Positions 1-8,918 of a stretch of 64,000 bases of DNA are shown piece after piece. The notes beneath the pieces were generated by a model. That model was not told the DNA's origin, did not search any database, and saw only the letters and a program-made list of their open reading frames with translations. How positions within the stretch are numbered: the stretch's first letter is position 1; every line of letters starts with the position of its first letter. The position numbers and the translations under genes were made by a program. The stretch lies in assembly GCF_018612875.1 (NCBI RefSeq), contig NZ_JAGGRI010000010.1, positions 120,395 to 184,394 on the forward strand, given 5' to 3'. This stretch comes from Lysobacter sp. ISL-50 (GTDB taxonomy: Bacteria > Pseudomonadota > Gammaproteobacteria > Xanthomonadales > Xanthomonadaceae).

Positions 1-205
1 CAACGCCGAAGGCAAGCCGATCAAGATCGCCACCGAAGAGCTGAACGTGTTCCCGGACGCGAACAAGGCCACCTCGGCCGTCGCGGTCAACATGGTCCAA
101 CCGGGCACTATACTGAGCGGTCTGGGCCTTGAGGCCGACCTCGAGACCAAGAACGTGATCCTCAAATCCAACGTCAAGGCGCGCTATGAAGCGAAAGCCC
201 GCTAA
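1..205 (+). CDS. lptC: LptC, C-terminal fragment (5' end outside window)
   Basis: The open frame enters at base 2 and ends at the TAA at 203-205. The visible 67 residues end in an LptC-like tail: a short strand with a T-A-T-E-E-L-type motif, a P-G-T-I-L-S-G-L-G-L turn, then a strand ending V-K-A-R-Y. LptC is the bitopic inner-membrane protein that passes lipopolysaccharide from the LptB2FG extractor to LptA. It overlaps lptA by 20 bases, so the genes are translationally coupled. The assignment leans on position directly before lptA-lptB as well as on the residual sequence. Confidence 0.85.
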   Translation, partial: NAEGKPIKIATEELNVFPDANKATSAVAVNMVQPGTILSGLGLEADLETKNVILKSNVKARYEAKAR

Positions 206-784
206 TCCGCCGGCCCTGTGCCTGGCCGCATTGTTGCTGCTGACGGCGCTCGGCGCCCAGGCCCGCACCTCCGACCGCAATCAGCCGATGGACGTCGGCG
301 CCGACCAGAGCAACTGCTCGGTCGCCAGCGACACCGGTCCGTGCGTGCTCACCGGCAACGTCAAGATCGTCCAGGGCACCTTGGTGATCAACGCCGCCAA
401 GGCCGACATCAAGCGCAGCAACGGCGACATCAGCTACGTGGTGCTGACCGGCTCGCAGGTCACCTTGAAGCAGGAACTCGACGACGGCAAACCGTTCAAC
501 GGCCGCGCGAACAAAGTCGATTACGACATGCCCAAGGACACCGTGATCCTCACCGGCAACGCTTTCGTGGACAACGCCGGCGACACCATCACCAGCGAAC
601 GCATCGTCTACAACATGAAGAGCGGCCAGGTGGACAGCGGCGGCGTCGGCGGTCGCGTCAACATGCGCCTGCAGCCCAAGAACAAGGACGCCTCCGCGCC
701 CGCGCCGGCCGCGGCCAAGCCCGCGCCCGCCAAGACCGCCCCGGCCAAGCCGGCGGCCAAGACCCCCGCCAAGGGAGGCGGCTG

Positions 785-785
<1 letters not shown>
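186..785 (+). CDS. lptA: LptA, periplasmic LPS bridge protein
   Basis: 199 residues. The N-terminus has an MKRK basic start and a hydrophobic core ending at A-Q-A (about residue 26), a Sec signal peptide. Residues about 33-160 are the OstA/LptA beta-jellyroll repeats (V-L-T-G-N-V-K, A-D-I-K, V-I-L-T-G-N-A). LptA polymerises between LptC and LptD to carry LPS across the periplasm. The last ~35 residues are a low-complexity Ala/Pro/Lys tail, longer than in E. coli LptA; a flexible, functionally minor extension is my inference. Its TGA overlaps the lptB start by one base (TGATG), and it starts inside lptC. Confidence 0.95.
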
Positions 786-1504
<719 letters not shown>

Positions 1505-1600
1505 CCTTCCGGTTGCCGGGCGTGAAAGACGCCCTCGATGCACGACTCGGCCGACTGACATTCCAGGTCGTTGCCTTTCAGGTCGCGTCAGCCATCGAAC

Positions 1601-3055
1601 ATGAAGCCCCGCCTCCAAGCCTCTCTCGGACAACAGCTCGTAATGACGCCGCAATTGCGGCAGGCGATCCGCCTGCTGCAGCTGTCGGCTGTGGAACTGG
1701 AAGCTGAACTGGCGAGCGCGGTAGAGAGCAACCCGCTGCTGGACTGGACCGAGCCGTCCGCGCCCGGCAGCGAGGACGAAGTCCGTCCGCCGCCGACCTC
1801 GGCCTCGGCTAGCGAAGAGGCCGACCACGGCGAAGGCCCCGGTCCCGGCAGCGACGCGCCCACGCCCGAGCCGGAATGGACGATGGACGACGGCGAGACC
1901 TGGTACGAGCGGGTCGGCCCGTCCGACAACGACGAAGACTCGCCCGCGGCCGAACAGGTCGCCGACGCCGAAACCCTGCTCGATCACCTGCTGTGGCAGC
2001 TGCACCTGAGCCCGCTGTCGCTGCGCGACCGCAGCATCGGCGTGGCCCTGATCGAAGCCATCGACGACGACGGCTACCTGCGCGAACCGCTGCAGGCCAT
2101 CGCCGATTCGCTCGCCCCGGAACTCACCGTCGGCGAAGACGAAGTGCTGACGGTGCTGCATCAGGTCCAGCGCTTCGACCCGGTCGGCACCGGCGCGCGC
2201 TCGCTCGGCGAATGTCTGAGCCTGCAATTGAGCACCCTGCCCGACGACACGCCGGGCAAGGCGCTGGCGCTGCAGATCTGCGCCGGCCCGCTGGAACGCC
2301 TGCCGCGCGTGGGCGCGGCCGGGCTCGCCTCCGAACTCAAGCTGGAGGTCGCCGAGGTCGAAGTCGCGGTGCAGTTGCTGCGCTCGCTCGACCCGCGTCC
2401 GGGCGCGCAGATGGGCGCGATCTCCACCGACACCTACGTCACCCCCGATGTCGTGATCTGGCGCCAGCGCGGCCTGTGGCGCGTGGCCTTGTCGGAAACG
2501 ATGCGGCCGCGCATTTCCATCCATCGCGGCTACGAAGGCATGATCCGCCACGCCAGCGCCTCCGACGCCAGCTATCTGCGCGGCCATCTGCAGGAAGCGC
2601 GCTGGTTGCTCAAGAGCCTGGAAGCGCGCGGCGATACCTTGCTGAAAGTGGCGCGCTGCCTGCTCAAGCAGCAGGCCGCGTTCCTGGAATTCGGCGACAG
2701 CGCCCTGCGCCCGCTGACCTTGCGCGAAGTCGCGAACGAAGTCGGCCTGCACGAATCCACCGTCTCGCGCGCGATCGCGCGCAAGTACGCGCGCACCCCG
2801 CGCGGCACCGTGCCGCTGCGGGCGTTCTTCGCCTCGGGCATCGACACCGGCTCGGGCGGCGAAGCGTCCAGCACCGCGATCCAGGCCATGATCCGGCGCC
2901 TGATCGAAGCGGAAAACCCGCGCAAGCCCCTGTCCGACGCGCGCCTGGCCGAGACCTTGAAAGCCACCGGCGTGCCGGTCGCGCGCCGCACCGTGGCCAA
3001 GTATCGCGAGGCGATGAGCATCCCCTCGTCTCAGGACCGCGTGCGCATGGCTTGA
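1601..3055 (+). CDS. rpoN: RNA polymerase sigma-54 factor
   Basis: 484 residues from the ATG at 1601. The start is chosen because the product then opens with the family's M-K-P-R-L-Q-A-S-L-G-Q-Q-L region I; the open frame extends ten codons further upstream. Region I (Q-rich, 1-50) contacts activators. An acidic region II (about 55-115) follows, then the core-binding and helix-turn-helix parts (E-V-G-L-H-E-S-T-V-S-R-A). The RpoN box A-R-R-T-V-A-K-Y-R-E lies near the C-terminus and reads the -24 element. It directs transcription that needs AAA+ activators, for example pili, flagella and nitrogen genes. The neighbours (lptB upstream, hpf/ptsN downstream) are the usual ones. Confidence 0.97.
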   Translation: MKPRLQASLGQQLVMTPQLRQAIRLLQLSAVELEAELASAVESNPLLDWTEPSAPGSEDEVRPPPTSASASEEADHGEGPGPGSDAPTPEPEWTMDDGETWYERVGPSDNDEDSPAAEQVADAETLLDHLLWQLHLSPLSLRDRSIGVALIEAIDDDGYLREPLQAIADSLAPELTVGEDEVLTVLHQVQRFDPVGTGARSLGECLSLQLSTLPDDTPGKALALQICAGPLERLPRVGAAGLASELKLEVAEVEVAVQLLRSLDPRPGAQMGAISTDTYVTPDVVIWRQRGLWRVALSETMRPRISIHRGYEGMIRHASASDASYLRGHLQEARWLLKSLEARGDTLLKVARCLLKQQAAFLEFGDSALRPLTLREVANEVGLHESTVSRAIARKYARTPRGTVPLRAFFASGIDTGSGGEASSTAIQAMIRRLIEAENPRKPLSDARLAETLKATGVPVARRTVAKYREAMSIPSSQDRVRMA

Positions 3056-3499
3056 CGGCTTGTTGCCCTGGCCCCGATCCCCTTTCCCCTCCGGCGTTCC
3101 CTTCTCCCGCCTGCGGGAGAAGGTGCCCCGAAGGGGCGGATGAGGGCCCGCGCCGCACCGAGCCGCCGCGCCATCGCTCCCCTTTTTCTCACCGGCGCAA
3201 CAGGCGCTCGCACGGACTTTTCCACGCCCGGCGTGCCCCGTTTCCGCCAACCCCGTGGCTTATGCCTTTTGCCGCGAATCACATTGCAAAACTTTTACAT
3301 CGCGAAAAAAACTCAGCCGGATCAAGGTCTTCCGGCGCGGCTACTACCAAAGGACCAAGTCGGCCCCTTGCGCCGCAGACTCAGCGTGAGATGCTGGACT
3401 TCCTGGCTCCGGCCAGGGCGTCACCCGGTTCCGTTTCGGTCCGGCAAGACCGGGCGGAACACGTTTCTGCATTCACCCGCGACGTGAAGGAGGTCCCCG
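3056..3499 (+). other. rpoN-hpf intergenic region
   Basis: This 444-base gap has no supportable gene. The first part carries a palindromic repeat (separate entry). The stretch around 3270-3320 is much more AT-rich than its surroundings (A runs and TTTTACAT) and is the best place for an hpf promoter, although I cannot define -35/-10 boxes with confidence. At 3487-3494 lies a perfect Shine-Dalgarno AAGGAGGT, five bases before the hpf ATG, which predicts strong translation. Confidence 0.6.
3100..3147. repeat. CTTCTCCCG...CGGGAGAAG palindromic repeat
   Basis: A hairpin with CCTTCTCCCG/CGGGAGAAGG-type arms, followed by a second small hairpin (GCCCCGAAGGGGC) and GGATGAGGG. The same first hairpin recurs at 47637-47661. 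It looks like a dispersed bacterial REP family distinct from the other two in this window. Confidence 0.7.
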
Positions 3500-3826
3500 A
3501 TGCGTATCGAAACCCACGGCCAGCAACTCGAAGTCACCGCAGCCTTGCGCGACTACGTTGAAACCAAGCTGGCCCGTCTGCAACGACACTACGACCATCC
3601 CTTCGACGTGCGAACCCAGCTCAGCCTCGACAAGCCCGACCATCGAGCCGAAGCCACCATTCTCATCGCCGGCCGCACCCTGCACTGCGATGCCGCCGCG
3701 ATCGACATGTACGCCGCCATCGACCTGCTCGCGGACAAGCTCGACCGGTTGCTGATGAAGCACAAGAGCAAGCAAGTGGACCACCACCGCGGCGAGAGCC
3801 TCGCCCGCAACGGCGAACTCACCTGA
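3500..3826 (+). CDS. hpf: Ribosome hibernation promoting factor, short form
   Basis: 108 residues, matching short HPF/YfiA proteins. The beta-alpha-beta-beta-beta-alpha fold is visible: M-R-I-E-T-H-G-Q-Q-L-E-V at the start, helix D-Y-V-E-T-K-L-A-R-L, then D-M-Y-A-A-I-D-L-L-A-D-K-L-D-R before a basic H-K-S-K tail. HPF binds the 30S subunit in the tRNA/mRNA channel and supports 100S dimers in stationary phase. A near-perfect ribosome-binding site fixes the start. The position between rpoN and ptsN is conserved in proteobacteria. Confidence 0.95.
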   Translation: MRIETHGQQLEVTAALRDYVETKLARLQRHYDHPFDVRTQLSLDKPDHRAEATILIAGRTLHCDAAAIDMYAAIDLLADKLDRLLMKHKSKQVDHHRGESLARNGELT

Positions 3827-3882
3827 GTCCATAGCGTAAACTCCGCGCCAGCCACGTACCGCTAGCCACCTACAACGCCGTC

Positions 3883-4347
3883 ATGCCGCTTTACGAACTG
3901 TTGAGCGCGGAGCGCGTTGCGATCCTGGTAGAACCCGGCGATCGCAACGCGGTGCTCGAAACCGCCGCGCGCATGCTGTCCGAAGGCAGCCCGCTCGTCG
4001 CCGCCGCGCTCGGCGCCGGCCTGCAGGAGCGCGAAAAACTCGCCAGCACCGCGATCGGCTACGGGGTCGCGATTCCGCACGGCCGCTCGCCCTTGTTCGA
4101 AAGCAGCCGCGGCGTATTCCTGCGGCTGGCGCAGCCGGTGGATTTCGGCGCCGCCGACGGCCAGCCGGTCGATCTGGTACTGGCGATGGCGGTGCCCGAG
4201 CATCACGTTCAACAGCATCTGCAGTTGCTCGCCGAGCTGGCCGGACGCTTCGCCGATGCGGGTTTTCGCGAGCGATTGCGCTCGGCGCCGAATGTGGCGG
4301 AGTTGAGTTATCGCTTGCTCGATCATTGCCGCCGCAGCGCGGCGTGA
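3883..4347 (+). CDS. ptsN: EIIA-Ntr, nitrogen-PTS regulatory phosphocarrier
   Basis: 154 residues of the EIIA-fructose/mannitol fold. The phospho-acceptor is H66 in G-Y-G-V-A-I-P-H-G-R, with the family's L-A-Q-P-V-D-F and V-L-A-M-A-V-P-E following. In the nitrogen PTS this protein receives phosphate from HPr-type carriers and controls targets such as K+ transport and stress responses by protein contact rather than sugar transport. It follows hpf by 56 bases and is separated from hprK by a repeat-filled 500-base gap. Confidence 0.95.
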   Translation: MPLYELLSAERVAILVEPGDRNAVLETAARMLSEGSPLVAAALGAGLQEREKLASTAIGYGVAIPHGRSPLFESSRGVFLRLAQPVDFGAADGQPVDLVLAMAVPEHHVQQHLQLLAELAGRFADAGFRERLRSAPNVAELSYRLLDHCRRSAA

Positions 4348-4390
4348 GCGGTCATCGGTTGTAACTGCGTAACACCCCCCGCTCTACCGA

Positions 4391-4549
4391 AACCCGCCTA
4401 CCGATTCCCCCCTTTGAAAAAGGGGGCCAGGGGGGATTCGCTTTTGCTTTTGCCCCGCCCACAAGCAAAAGCAAATCCCCCGCGCTCCGATCGTTGGCCT
4501 GAAACGCACCGACGCCGGGCGCTTGCCCCCTTTTTCAAAGGGGGCAACT
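4391..4549. repeat. REPIN-like unit, family A, copy 1 of tandem pair
   Basis: Outer arms CCCCCCTTTGAAAAAGGGGG and GCCCCCTTTTTCAAAGGGGG face each other. Between them lie inverted CTTTTGCTTTTGC and GCAAAAGCAAATCCCCC blocks, so the whole ~158-base unit could fold back on itself. Nearly the same unit repeats exactly 200 bases downstream. Confidence 0.9.
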
Positions 4550-4590
4550 ATTCAAACCCGCATACCCCTGTCGAGTGGGGCACCTACTCA

Positions 4591-4750
4591 AACCCGCCTA
4601 CCGATTCCCCCCTTTGAAAAAGGGGGGCTAGGGGGGATTCGCTTTTGCTTTTGCTCCGCCCACAAGCAAAAGCAAATCCCCCGCGCTGCGATCGTTGACC
4701 TGAAACGCACCTGCGCCGGGCGCTCGCCCCCTTTTTCAAAGGGGGCAATT
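4591..4750. repeat. REPIN-like unit, family A, copy 2 of tandem pair
   Basis: Near-copy of the unit 200 bases upstream, starting with the same AACCCGCCTACCGATTCCCC. A few substitutions separate the copies (for example GCTTGCC versus GCTCGCC before the right arm), so the duplication is fairly recent but not brand new. Confidence 0.9.
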
Positions 4751-4847
4751 TTTCGAAGGGCAGCGGCCGCATTCGCACCACCCGCGCTGAACCCGCTTCA
4801 CAGCCCCACGCAGGCGCCGTCATCGCTTTACTCGTAAACTTCCCCGC

Positions 4848-5798
4848 ATGAGCAAAAGCATCCGTGCAGGCGAACTGTTCGAACAGCAGCGCGAGCGGCT
4901 CGCGCTGCGCTGGCTGGCCGGCCAACGCGGCGACGGGCGGCTGGTCGAGGCGGTCAATACCGTCGCCCGCCGGCCCTCGCTGGCCGGGTACCTCAACGCG
5001 ATCTATCCGAACAAAGTGCAGATCCTCGGCACCGAGGAACTGACCTGGCTCGACGGCCTGGACTCGCGGCTGCGCTGGGAAACCATCGAAAAGATCATCC
5101 AGTTCCGGCCGCTGGCCCTGGTCATCAGCAAGGACCAGCCCTGCCCGGAAGACCTGCGCATGGCCGCGGAAGAAACCGATACGCCGCTGTGGGTGTCGCC
5201 GCGGCGCGGACACGAGTTGCTCAATCACCTGCAATACCATCTGGCGCGCGCGCTGGCGCCGCAGATCACGCTGCACGGCGTGTTCATGGAAATCTATTCG
5301 ATCGGGGTGCTGATCACCGGCGAATCGGGCTCGGGTAAGAGCGAGCTGGCTTTGGAATTGGTGACCCGCGGGCATCGGTTGGTCGCCGACGACGCGCCCG
5401 AATTCACCCAGATCGCGCCCGACGTGCTCGACGGAACCTGCCCGGACATGCTGCAGGACCTGCTGGAAGTGCGCGGCCTGGGCGTGCTCAACATCCGCCA
5501 GATGTTCGGCGACACCGCGGTCAAGAACAACAAATACCTGCGCCTGATCGTGCACCTGACCAAGCCCATGAGCGAGCCCAAGCCGGCCGGCATCGAGCGC
5601 CTGACCGGCGACACCGGCCTGCGCCGCGTGCTCGACCTGGACGTGCCGATGATTACCCTGCCGGTCATGCCCGGCCGCAACCTCGCGGTGCTCACCGAAG
5701 CGGCGACGCGCCTGCACAGCCTGCGCATGAAAGGCTTGGACCCGGCCGCGGCCTTCATCGCCCGGCACAGCAACTTCCTGGAGCGCGGCGAATCGTGA
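4848..5798 (+). CDS. hprK: HPr kinase/phosphorylase
   Basis: 316 residues, full length. The N-terminal regulatory domain covers about 1-130. The C-terminal catalytic domain has H143 (L-H-G-V-F), Walker A G-E-S-G-S-G-K-S at 158-165, the acidic pair in V-A-D-D-A and the HprK signature [11 protein letters not shown]. The enzyme phosphorylates, and reverses phosphorylation of, Ser46 of HPr. The HPr encoded at 8636 keeps that serine, so substrate and enzyme are both present. It overlaps rapZ by four bases (GTGA). In proteobacteria this enzyme belongs to regulatory PTS chains. Confidence 0.97.
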   Translation: MSKSIRAGELFEQQRERLALRWLAGQRGDGRLVEAVNTVARRPSLAGYLNAIYPNKVQILGTEELTWLDGLDSRLRWETIEKIIQFRPLALVISKDQPCPEDLRMAAEETDTPLWVSPRRGHELLNHLQYHLARALAPQITLHGVFMEIYSIGVLITGESGSGKSELALELVTRGHRLVADDAPEFTQIAPDVLDGTCPDMLQDLLEVRGLGVLNIRQMFGDTAVKNNKYLRLIVHLTKPMSEPKPAGIERLTGDTGLRRVLDLDVPMITLPVMPGRNLAVLTEAATRLHSLRMKGLDPAAAFIARHSNFLERGES

Positions 5799-6742
5799 GC
5801 GGCATCGAATCCCATCCCAATCCCGAAGCGGCCAACGAAGCGCGTTCCGGCGCCGAAGCCGCGCCGGAAGCGAGCATGTTCACCCTGGTCATCGTCAGCG
5901 GCATGTCCGGATCGGGCAAATCGGTGGCGCTCAATACCTTCGAAGACCTGGGTTTCTACTGCGTCGATAACCTGCCGGCCGAGTTGCTGCCGCAGTTCGT
6001 GCAGAACGTGATCAAGGCCGAGGACGGCATGCCGACCAAGCTCGCGGTCGGCATCGACGTGCGCAACCGCCACAGCGATCTGGCGAATATTCCCGAATGG
6101 CTGTCGGCGGTCGGCGCGCTCGGCGCGGACCCGAAGCTGGTGTTCTTCGAATCCAGCGACTCGGTCCTGCTCAAGCGCTACGCCGACACGCGCCGGCGTC
6201 ATCCGCTGAGCCAGTTCGGCCTGGCCCTGGCCGATGCGATTTCGCTCGAACGCCAGGTGCTCAAGCCGCTACGCCAGATCGCCGATGCGATCGTCGATAC
6301 CAGCGAGCTCAATGTCCATCAGCTGCGCCGCCATGTCATCACCGAGTTCGGCCTGGGCGGCGAGGCCGGGATGTCGCTGTTGTTCGAGTCCTTCGCCTAT
6401 CGCCGCGGCGTACCGGCCGATGCCGATTTCGTCTTCGATGCGCGCGCGCTGCCCAATCCGCACTGGAATCCGGCGCTGCGCCCGCTGTCGGGCCGCGACG
6501 GCGGCGTGCGCGACTACATGGAAGCGCAGGACGATGTGAAGCTGTATGTCGAGCAGATCAGCCAGTTTCTCGACACCTGGTTGCCGCGGCTGCAATCGGA
6601 CAGCACGCGCAGTTACGCGACGATCGCCTTCGGCTGCACCGGTGGGCGGCATCGGTCGGTGTATCTGGCCGAACGGCTCGCCGAGCATGCGCGGCTGCGT
6701 GGGTGGAATGAGGTGGCGGTGCATCATCGGGAGTTGGATTGA
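5795..6742 (+). CDS. rapZ: RapZ, RNase adapter / nucleotide-binding protein
   Basis: 315 residues from a GTG that overlaps the hprK stop. Walker A G-M-S-G-S-G-K-S is at 36-43. The family hallmarks G-F-Y-C-V-D-N-L-P, the [11 protein letters not shown] block and C-terminal [11 protein letters not shown] are all present. In E. coli RapZ guides RNase E to GlmZ and so tunes glucosamine-6-phosphate synthase. An in-frame ATG at 5876 (M-F-T-L-V-I-V-S-G) would remove a 27-residue Ala/Glu-rich leader absent from most homologues. I keep the GTG because of the coupling, with that alternative open. Confidence 0.95.
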   Translation: MSGIESHPNPEAANEARSGAEAAPEASMFTLVIVSGMSGSGKSVALNTFEDLGFYCVDNLPAELLPQFVQNVIKAEDGMPTKLAVGIDVRNRHSDLANIPEWLSAVGALGADPKLVFFESSDSVLLKRYADTRRRHPLSQFGLALADAISLERQVLKPLRQIADAIVDTSELNVHQLRRHVITEFGLGGEAGMSLLFESFAYRRGVPADADFVFDARALPNPHWNPALRPLSGRDGGVRDYMEAQDDVKLYVEQISQFLDTWLPRLQSDSTRSYATIAFGCTGGRHRSVYLAERLAEHARLRGWNEVAVHHRELD

Positions 6743-6754
6743 TGCAAAGAGCGA

Positions 6755-6788
6755 ATCCCCCTGCCCCCCTTTTTCAAAGGGGGGAACG
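6755..6788. repeat. Family A repeat, single arm
   Basis: GCGAATCCCCCTGCCCCCCTTTTTCAAAGGGGGGAAC right after the rapZ stop. It is one arm of the family A element without an obvious partner; the hairpin CCCCCCTTTTTCAAAGGGGGG may also act in 3'-end formation. Confidence 0.8.
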
Positions 6789-6990
6789 GCAACGGCACGG
6801 GTGTGGAACGTCGTCGAATTCGCTTGATCGTTGTGCGCGACATGAATCGGCAGTGACCGCATCGCCGAATAAATCGCCGCTGCTTACGAAATTTTCCCAT
6901 CTCCGTGCCGCAATGCTTGCACGCCGCACCGTAGGTTTCGAATTACGCCGATAGCGTGATCCGGCGTTTCCGCAATCACGGAGCAGCGCC

Positions 6991-7374
6991 ATGAAACCCA
7001 TGATCCGCAGCCTCAGTCCGATGCTGCTCGCCTTGCTGACCGGTCTGTCCGCGTCGGCGGCCTTCGCGCAGAACGGCTCTCCGCCCGGGTCGCGTCCCGC
7101 CGATCCGATGCCGGCGTCCGATCCGATGCAACGCACCGAACCGCCGGTCAACGATCCGCGCCGCGACGCGCGCACGCCGCCGCCCAGCGACGCGATCGGC
7201 CCGGCCACCTTCGCCGAACTCGACAGCAACGGCGATCAGAAGATCAGCCGCGACGAGGCCGCGCTCGATTCGCGCCTGGCCGCGAACTTCTCCACCCACG
7301 ACCTCGACGGCGACGGCTCGCTGTCGCTGTCGGAATATCAGGCCGGGCAGAACAAGCGCGTCGGCGACAAGTAA
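6991..7374 (+). CDS. Secreted EF-hand protein
   Basis: 127 residues. The signal peptide ends near A-F-A-Q (about residue 27). A Pro/Asp/Arg-rich disordered stretch follows (28-72), then two EF-hand loops: D78-S-N-G-D-Q-K-I-S-R-D-E and D104-L-D-G-D-G-S-L-S-L-S-E. Both keep the acidic positions 1, 3, 5 and 12, so calcium binding is likely. The cellular role is unknown. It and the next lipoprotein lie between rapZ and the EIIA-Man gene, which I expect to be neighbours in related genomes (inference). Confidence 0.8.
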   Translation: MKPMIRSLSPMLLALLTGLSASAAFAQNGSPPGSRPADPMPASDPMQRTEPPVNDPRRDARTPPPSDAIGPATFAELDSNGDQKISRDEAALDSRLAANFSTHDLDGDGSLSLSEYQAGQNKRVGDK

Positions 7375-7476
7375 TCCATCACCGCCGCGCACCGGCCCGG
7401 CCGGACGAACGCGATCGCCGGCCCCGCCGCGGCCCGATATCTCCCCCACCGGCTGACCCATCAGCAAAGGATCGAC

Positions 7477-7779
7477 ATGACCATCACCCTTCCCCGTCCG
7501 CGCCGCCTCGGCCTGCTGCTGAGCGCGCTGTTCGCCGCCGGCCTGCTCAGCGCCTGCAACAAACCCGCCGACGCACCGCCGCCGGATGCCGGCGCCGGCC
7601 CGGCGCCCGCGGCTCCGGCCGACCCCGCCCCGCCGCCGGCGGACACCACGCCCCCGGCGGACATGCCGCCGCCGGCCGAGACGCCGCCCGCCGAGACCCC
7701 GCCGTCCGACCCGATGCCGGCCGACAGCGCCACCACGCCGCCGGACAAGGGCAAGACCGAGACGCCGCCGAAGCAGTAA
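7477..7779 (+). CDS. Small proline-rich lipoprotein
   Basis: 100 residues. Signal peptide with lipobox L-L-S-A-C at about 22-26, so N-acylation at the cysteine is expected. The mature part is almost entirely Pro, Ala, Asp and Thr in repeats of the P-P-A-E-T / P-P-A-D type, with no folded domain visible. It may be a spacer or wall-spanning tether. A strong terminator follows 24 bases later. Confidence 0.7.
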   Translation: MTITLPRPRRLGLLLSALFAAGLLSACNKPADAPPPDAGAGPAPAAPADPAPPPADTTPPADMPPPAETPPAETPPSDPMPADSATTPPDKGKTETPPKQ

Positions 7780-7803
7780 GCCGGCGCGCCGCTCCTCGCA
7801 CTG

Positions 7804-7835
7804 GAACGGGCCGCTCGCGCGGCCCGTTCTTTTTT
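7804..7835 (+). terminator. Rho-independent terminator
   Basis: GAACGGGCCG, a six-base loop, CGGCCCGTTC and six T residues. Perfect 10-bp stem just after the lipoprotein gene. Confidence 0.93.
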
Positions 7836-8103
7836 GCGGCCCGCTCCGGCCGGCCAAGTGACCTCCGGCGCTGGCGAATGCACAGCAATTCCGCCGGCCG
7901 CGATGCACGCTCGCGGCGAGACGCAGCGCAAACCCAACATTTGCCGCAGCGCAGCGAGGATTGCGGCCGGCCATGAGACGACGCGCTCGCCGCAAGCCGG
8001 TCTTCGGCCTGTCGCCACCCGTGCTCCACCCACCGCGACCGAAATCGTGAAGCGACCGTCCGGACGCTTTCGGCGCGTCACCGTGCTCTGTTAAGTTGTC
8101 GCT
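7836..8103 (+). other. Upstream region of the EIIA-Man/HPr/EI operon
   Basis: 268 bases between the terminator and the PTS operon. No gene supported. It should hold the operon promoter, but at this GC content no box pair stands out. Confidence 0.4.
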
Positions 8104-8496
8104 ATGTCCGTCGGCATCCTACTCATTACCCATTCCGGAATCGGCAGCGCGCTGGTCGCTGTCGCCGGCCGTTTGTTGAATCCGTTGCCGCTGCGCACCG
8201 AAGCGCTGGAGGTGCCGTTCGACGCGGACCTCGCTCAGCTGCTGCCGGCCGCCAGCGCGGCCCTGCGCCGCGTGGACGATGGCGACGGCGTGCTGGTGCT
8301 CACCGATCTGTACGGCGCATCGCCCAGCAACCTCGCCGCGCGCGTGGCCCGGTTGGGCACGCCGGTGCGGCGCGTGTCGGCGTTGAATCTGCCGATGCTG
8401 ATGCGGGTGATGAACTACGCCGAGCTGGGACTGGAGCAATTGCCCGCGGTCGCCGCGGCCGGCGCCCGCAACGGCGTCATCCTCGACGATGCGTGA
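8104..8496 (+). CDS. PTS EIIA component, mannose/sorbose family
   Basis: 130 residues. The phospho-acceptor H10 sits in I-L-L-I-T-H-S-G-I-G, and the V-L-T-D-L-Y-G-A-S-P-S-N motif of EIIA-Man follows. No EIIB, EIIC or EIID gene is near, so it probably works as a regulatory phosphocarrier fed by the HPr/EI pair encoded next, as described for proteobacterial PTS clusters with hprK. The gap to HPr is 139 bases. Confidence 0.9.
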   Translation: MSVGILLITHSGIGSALVAVAGRLLNPLPLRTEALEVPFDADLAQLLPAASAALRRVDDGDGVLVLTDLYGASPSNLAARVARLGTPVRRVSALNLPMLMRVMNYAELGLEQLPAVAAAGARNGVILDDA

Positions 8497-8635
8497 GCCC
8501 GGCCACGTTTGCGCGACACCACCCCCGCACGCCCCTTGAATGCATGATCCGAACCGCAATAAGGCACTATCGCCACAGCATCACCAGATACCGTATCGAG
8601 TTCGATGCGTTTGACCATTGCCTGAGGACCCCGAC

Positions 8636-8905
8636 ATGATCGAACGCGACCTGACCGTCTCCAACCGACTGGGCCTGCACGCCCGCGCCACCGCCAAGCT
8701 GGTGCAGGTGCTGTCGGGTTTTCGCAGCAACGCCACGCTCACCGCCAAGGGCCGCGAGGTCAACGCCAAGAGCATCATGGGCGTGATGCTGCTCGCCGCC
8801 GGCCAAGGCACCCACGTCAAACTGCGCGTGGACGGCGAAGACGAGGCCAACGCCGCCGACGCGGTGACCGCCTTGTTCGATCGTCGTTTCGACGAAGACA
8901 GCTGA
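8636..8905 (+). CDS. ptsH: HPr phosphocarrier protein
   Basis: 89 residues from the ATG at 8636, chosen over a TTG 18 bases upstream because TGAGGA precedes it and M-I-E-R-D-L-T-V is the normal HPr start. H15 in G-L-H-A-R-A accepts phosphate from EI. S46 in A-K-S-I-M-G-V is the HprK target and lies in the correct context. It is followed after 13 bases by ptsI with a GGAGG site. Confidence 0.96.
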   Translation: MIERDLTVSNRLGLHARATAKLVQVLSGFRSNATLTAKGREVNAKSIMGVMLLAAGQGTHVKLRVDGEDEANAADAVTALFDRRFDEDS

Positions 8906-8918
8906 GCCGGAGGCGCGG

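Larger units (their letters stand above)
4348..4847. other. ptsN-hprK intergenic region with two REPIN-like units
   Basis: The gap is mostly repeat DNA (next two entries). I see no credible gene; the short frames across it arise from the repeats. The last ~80 bases before hprK are non-repetitive and may carry a promoter, but no clear boxes are visible. Confidence 0.7.
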
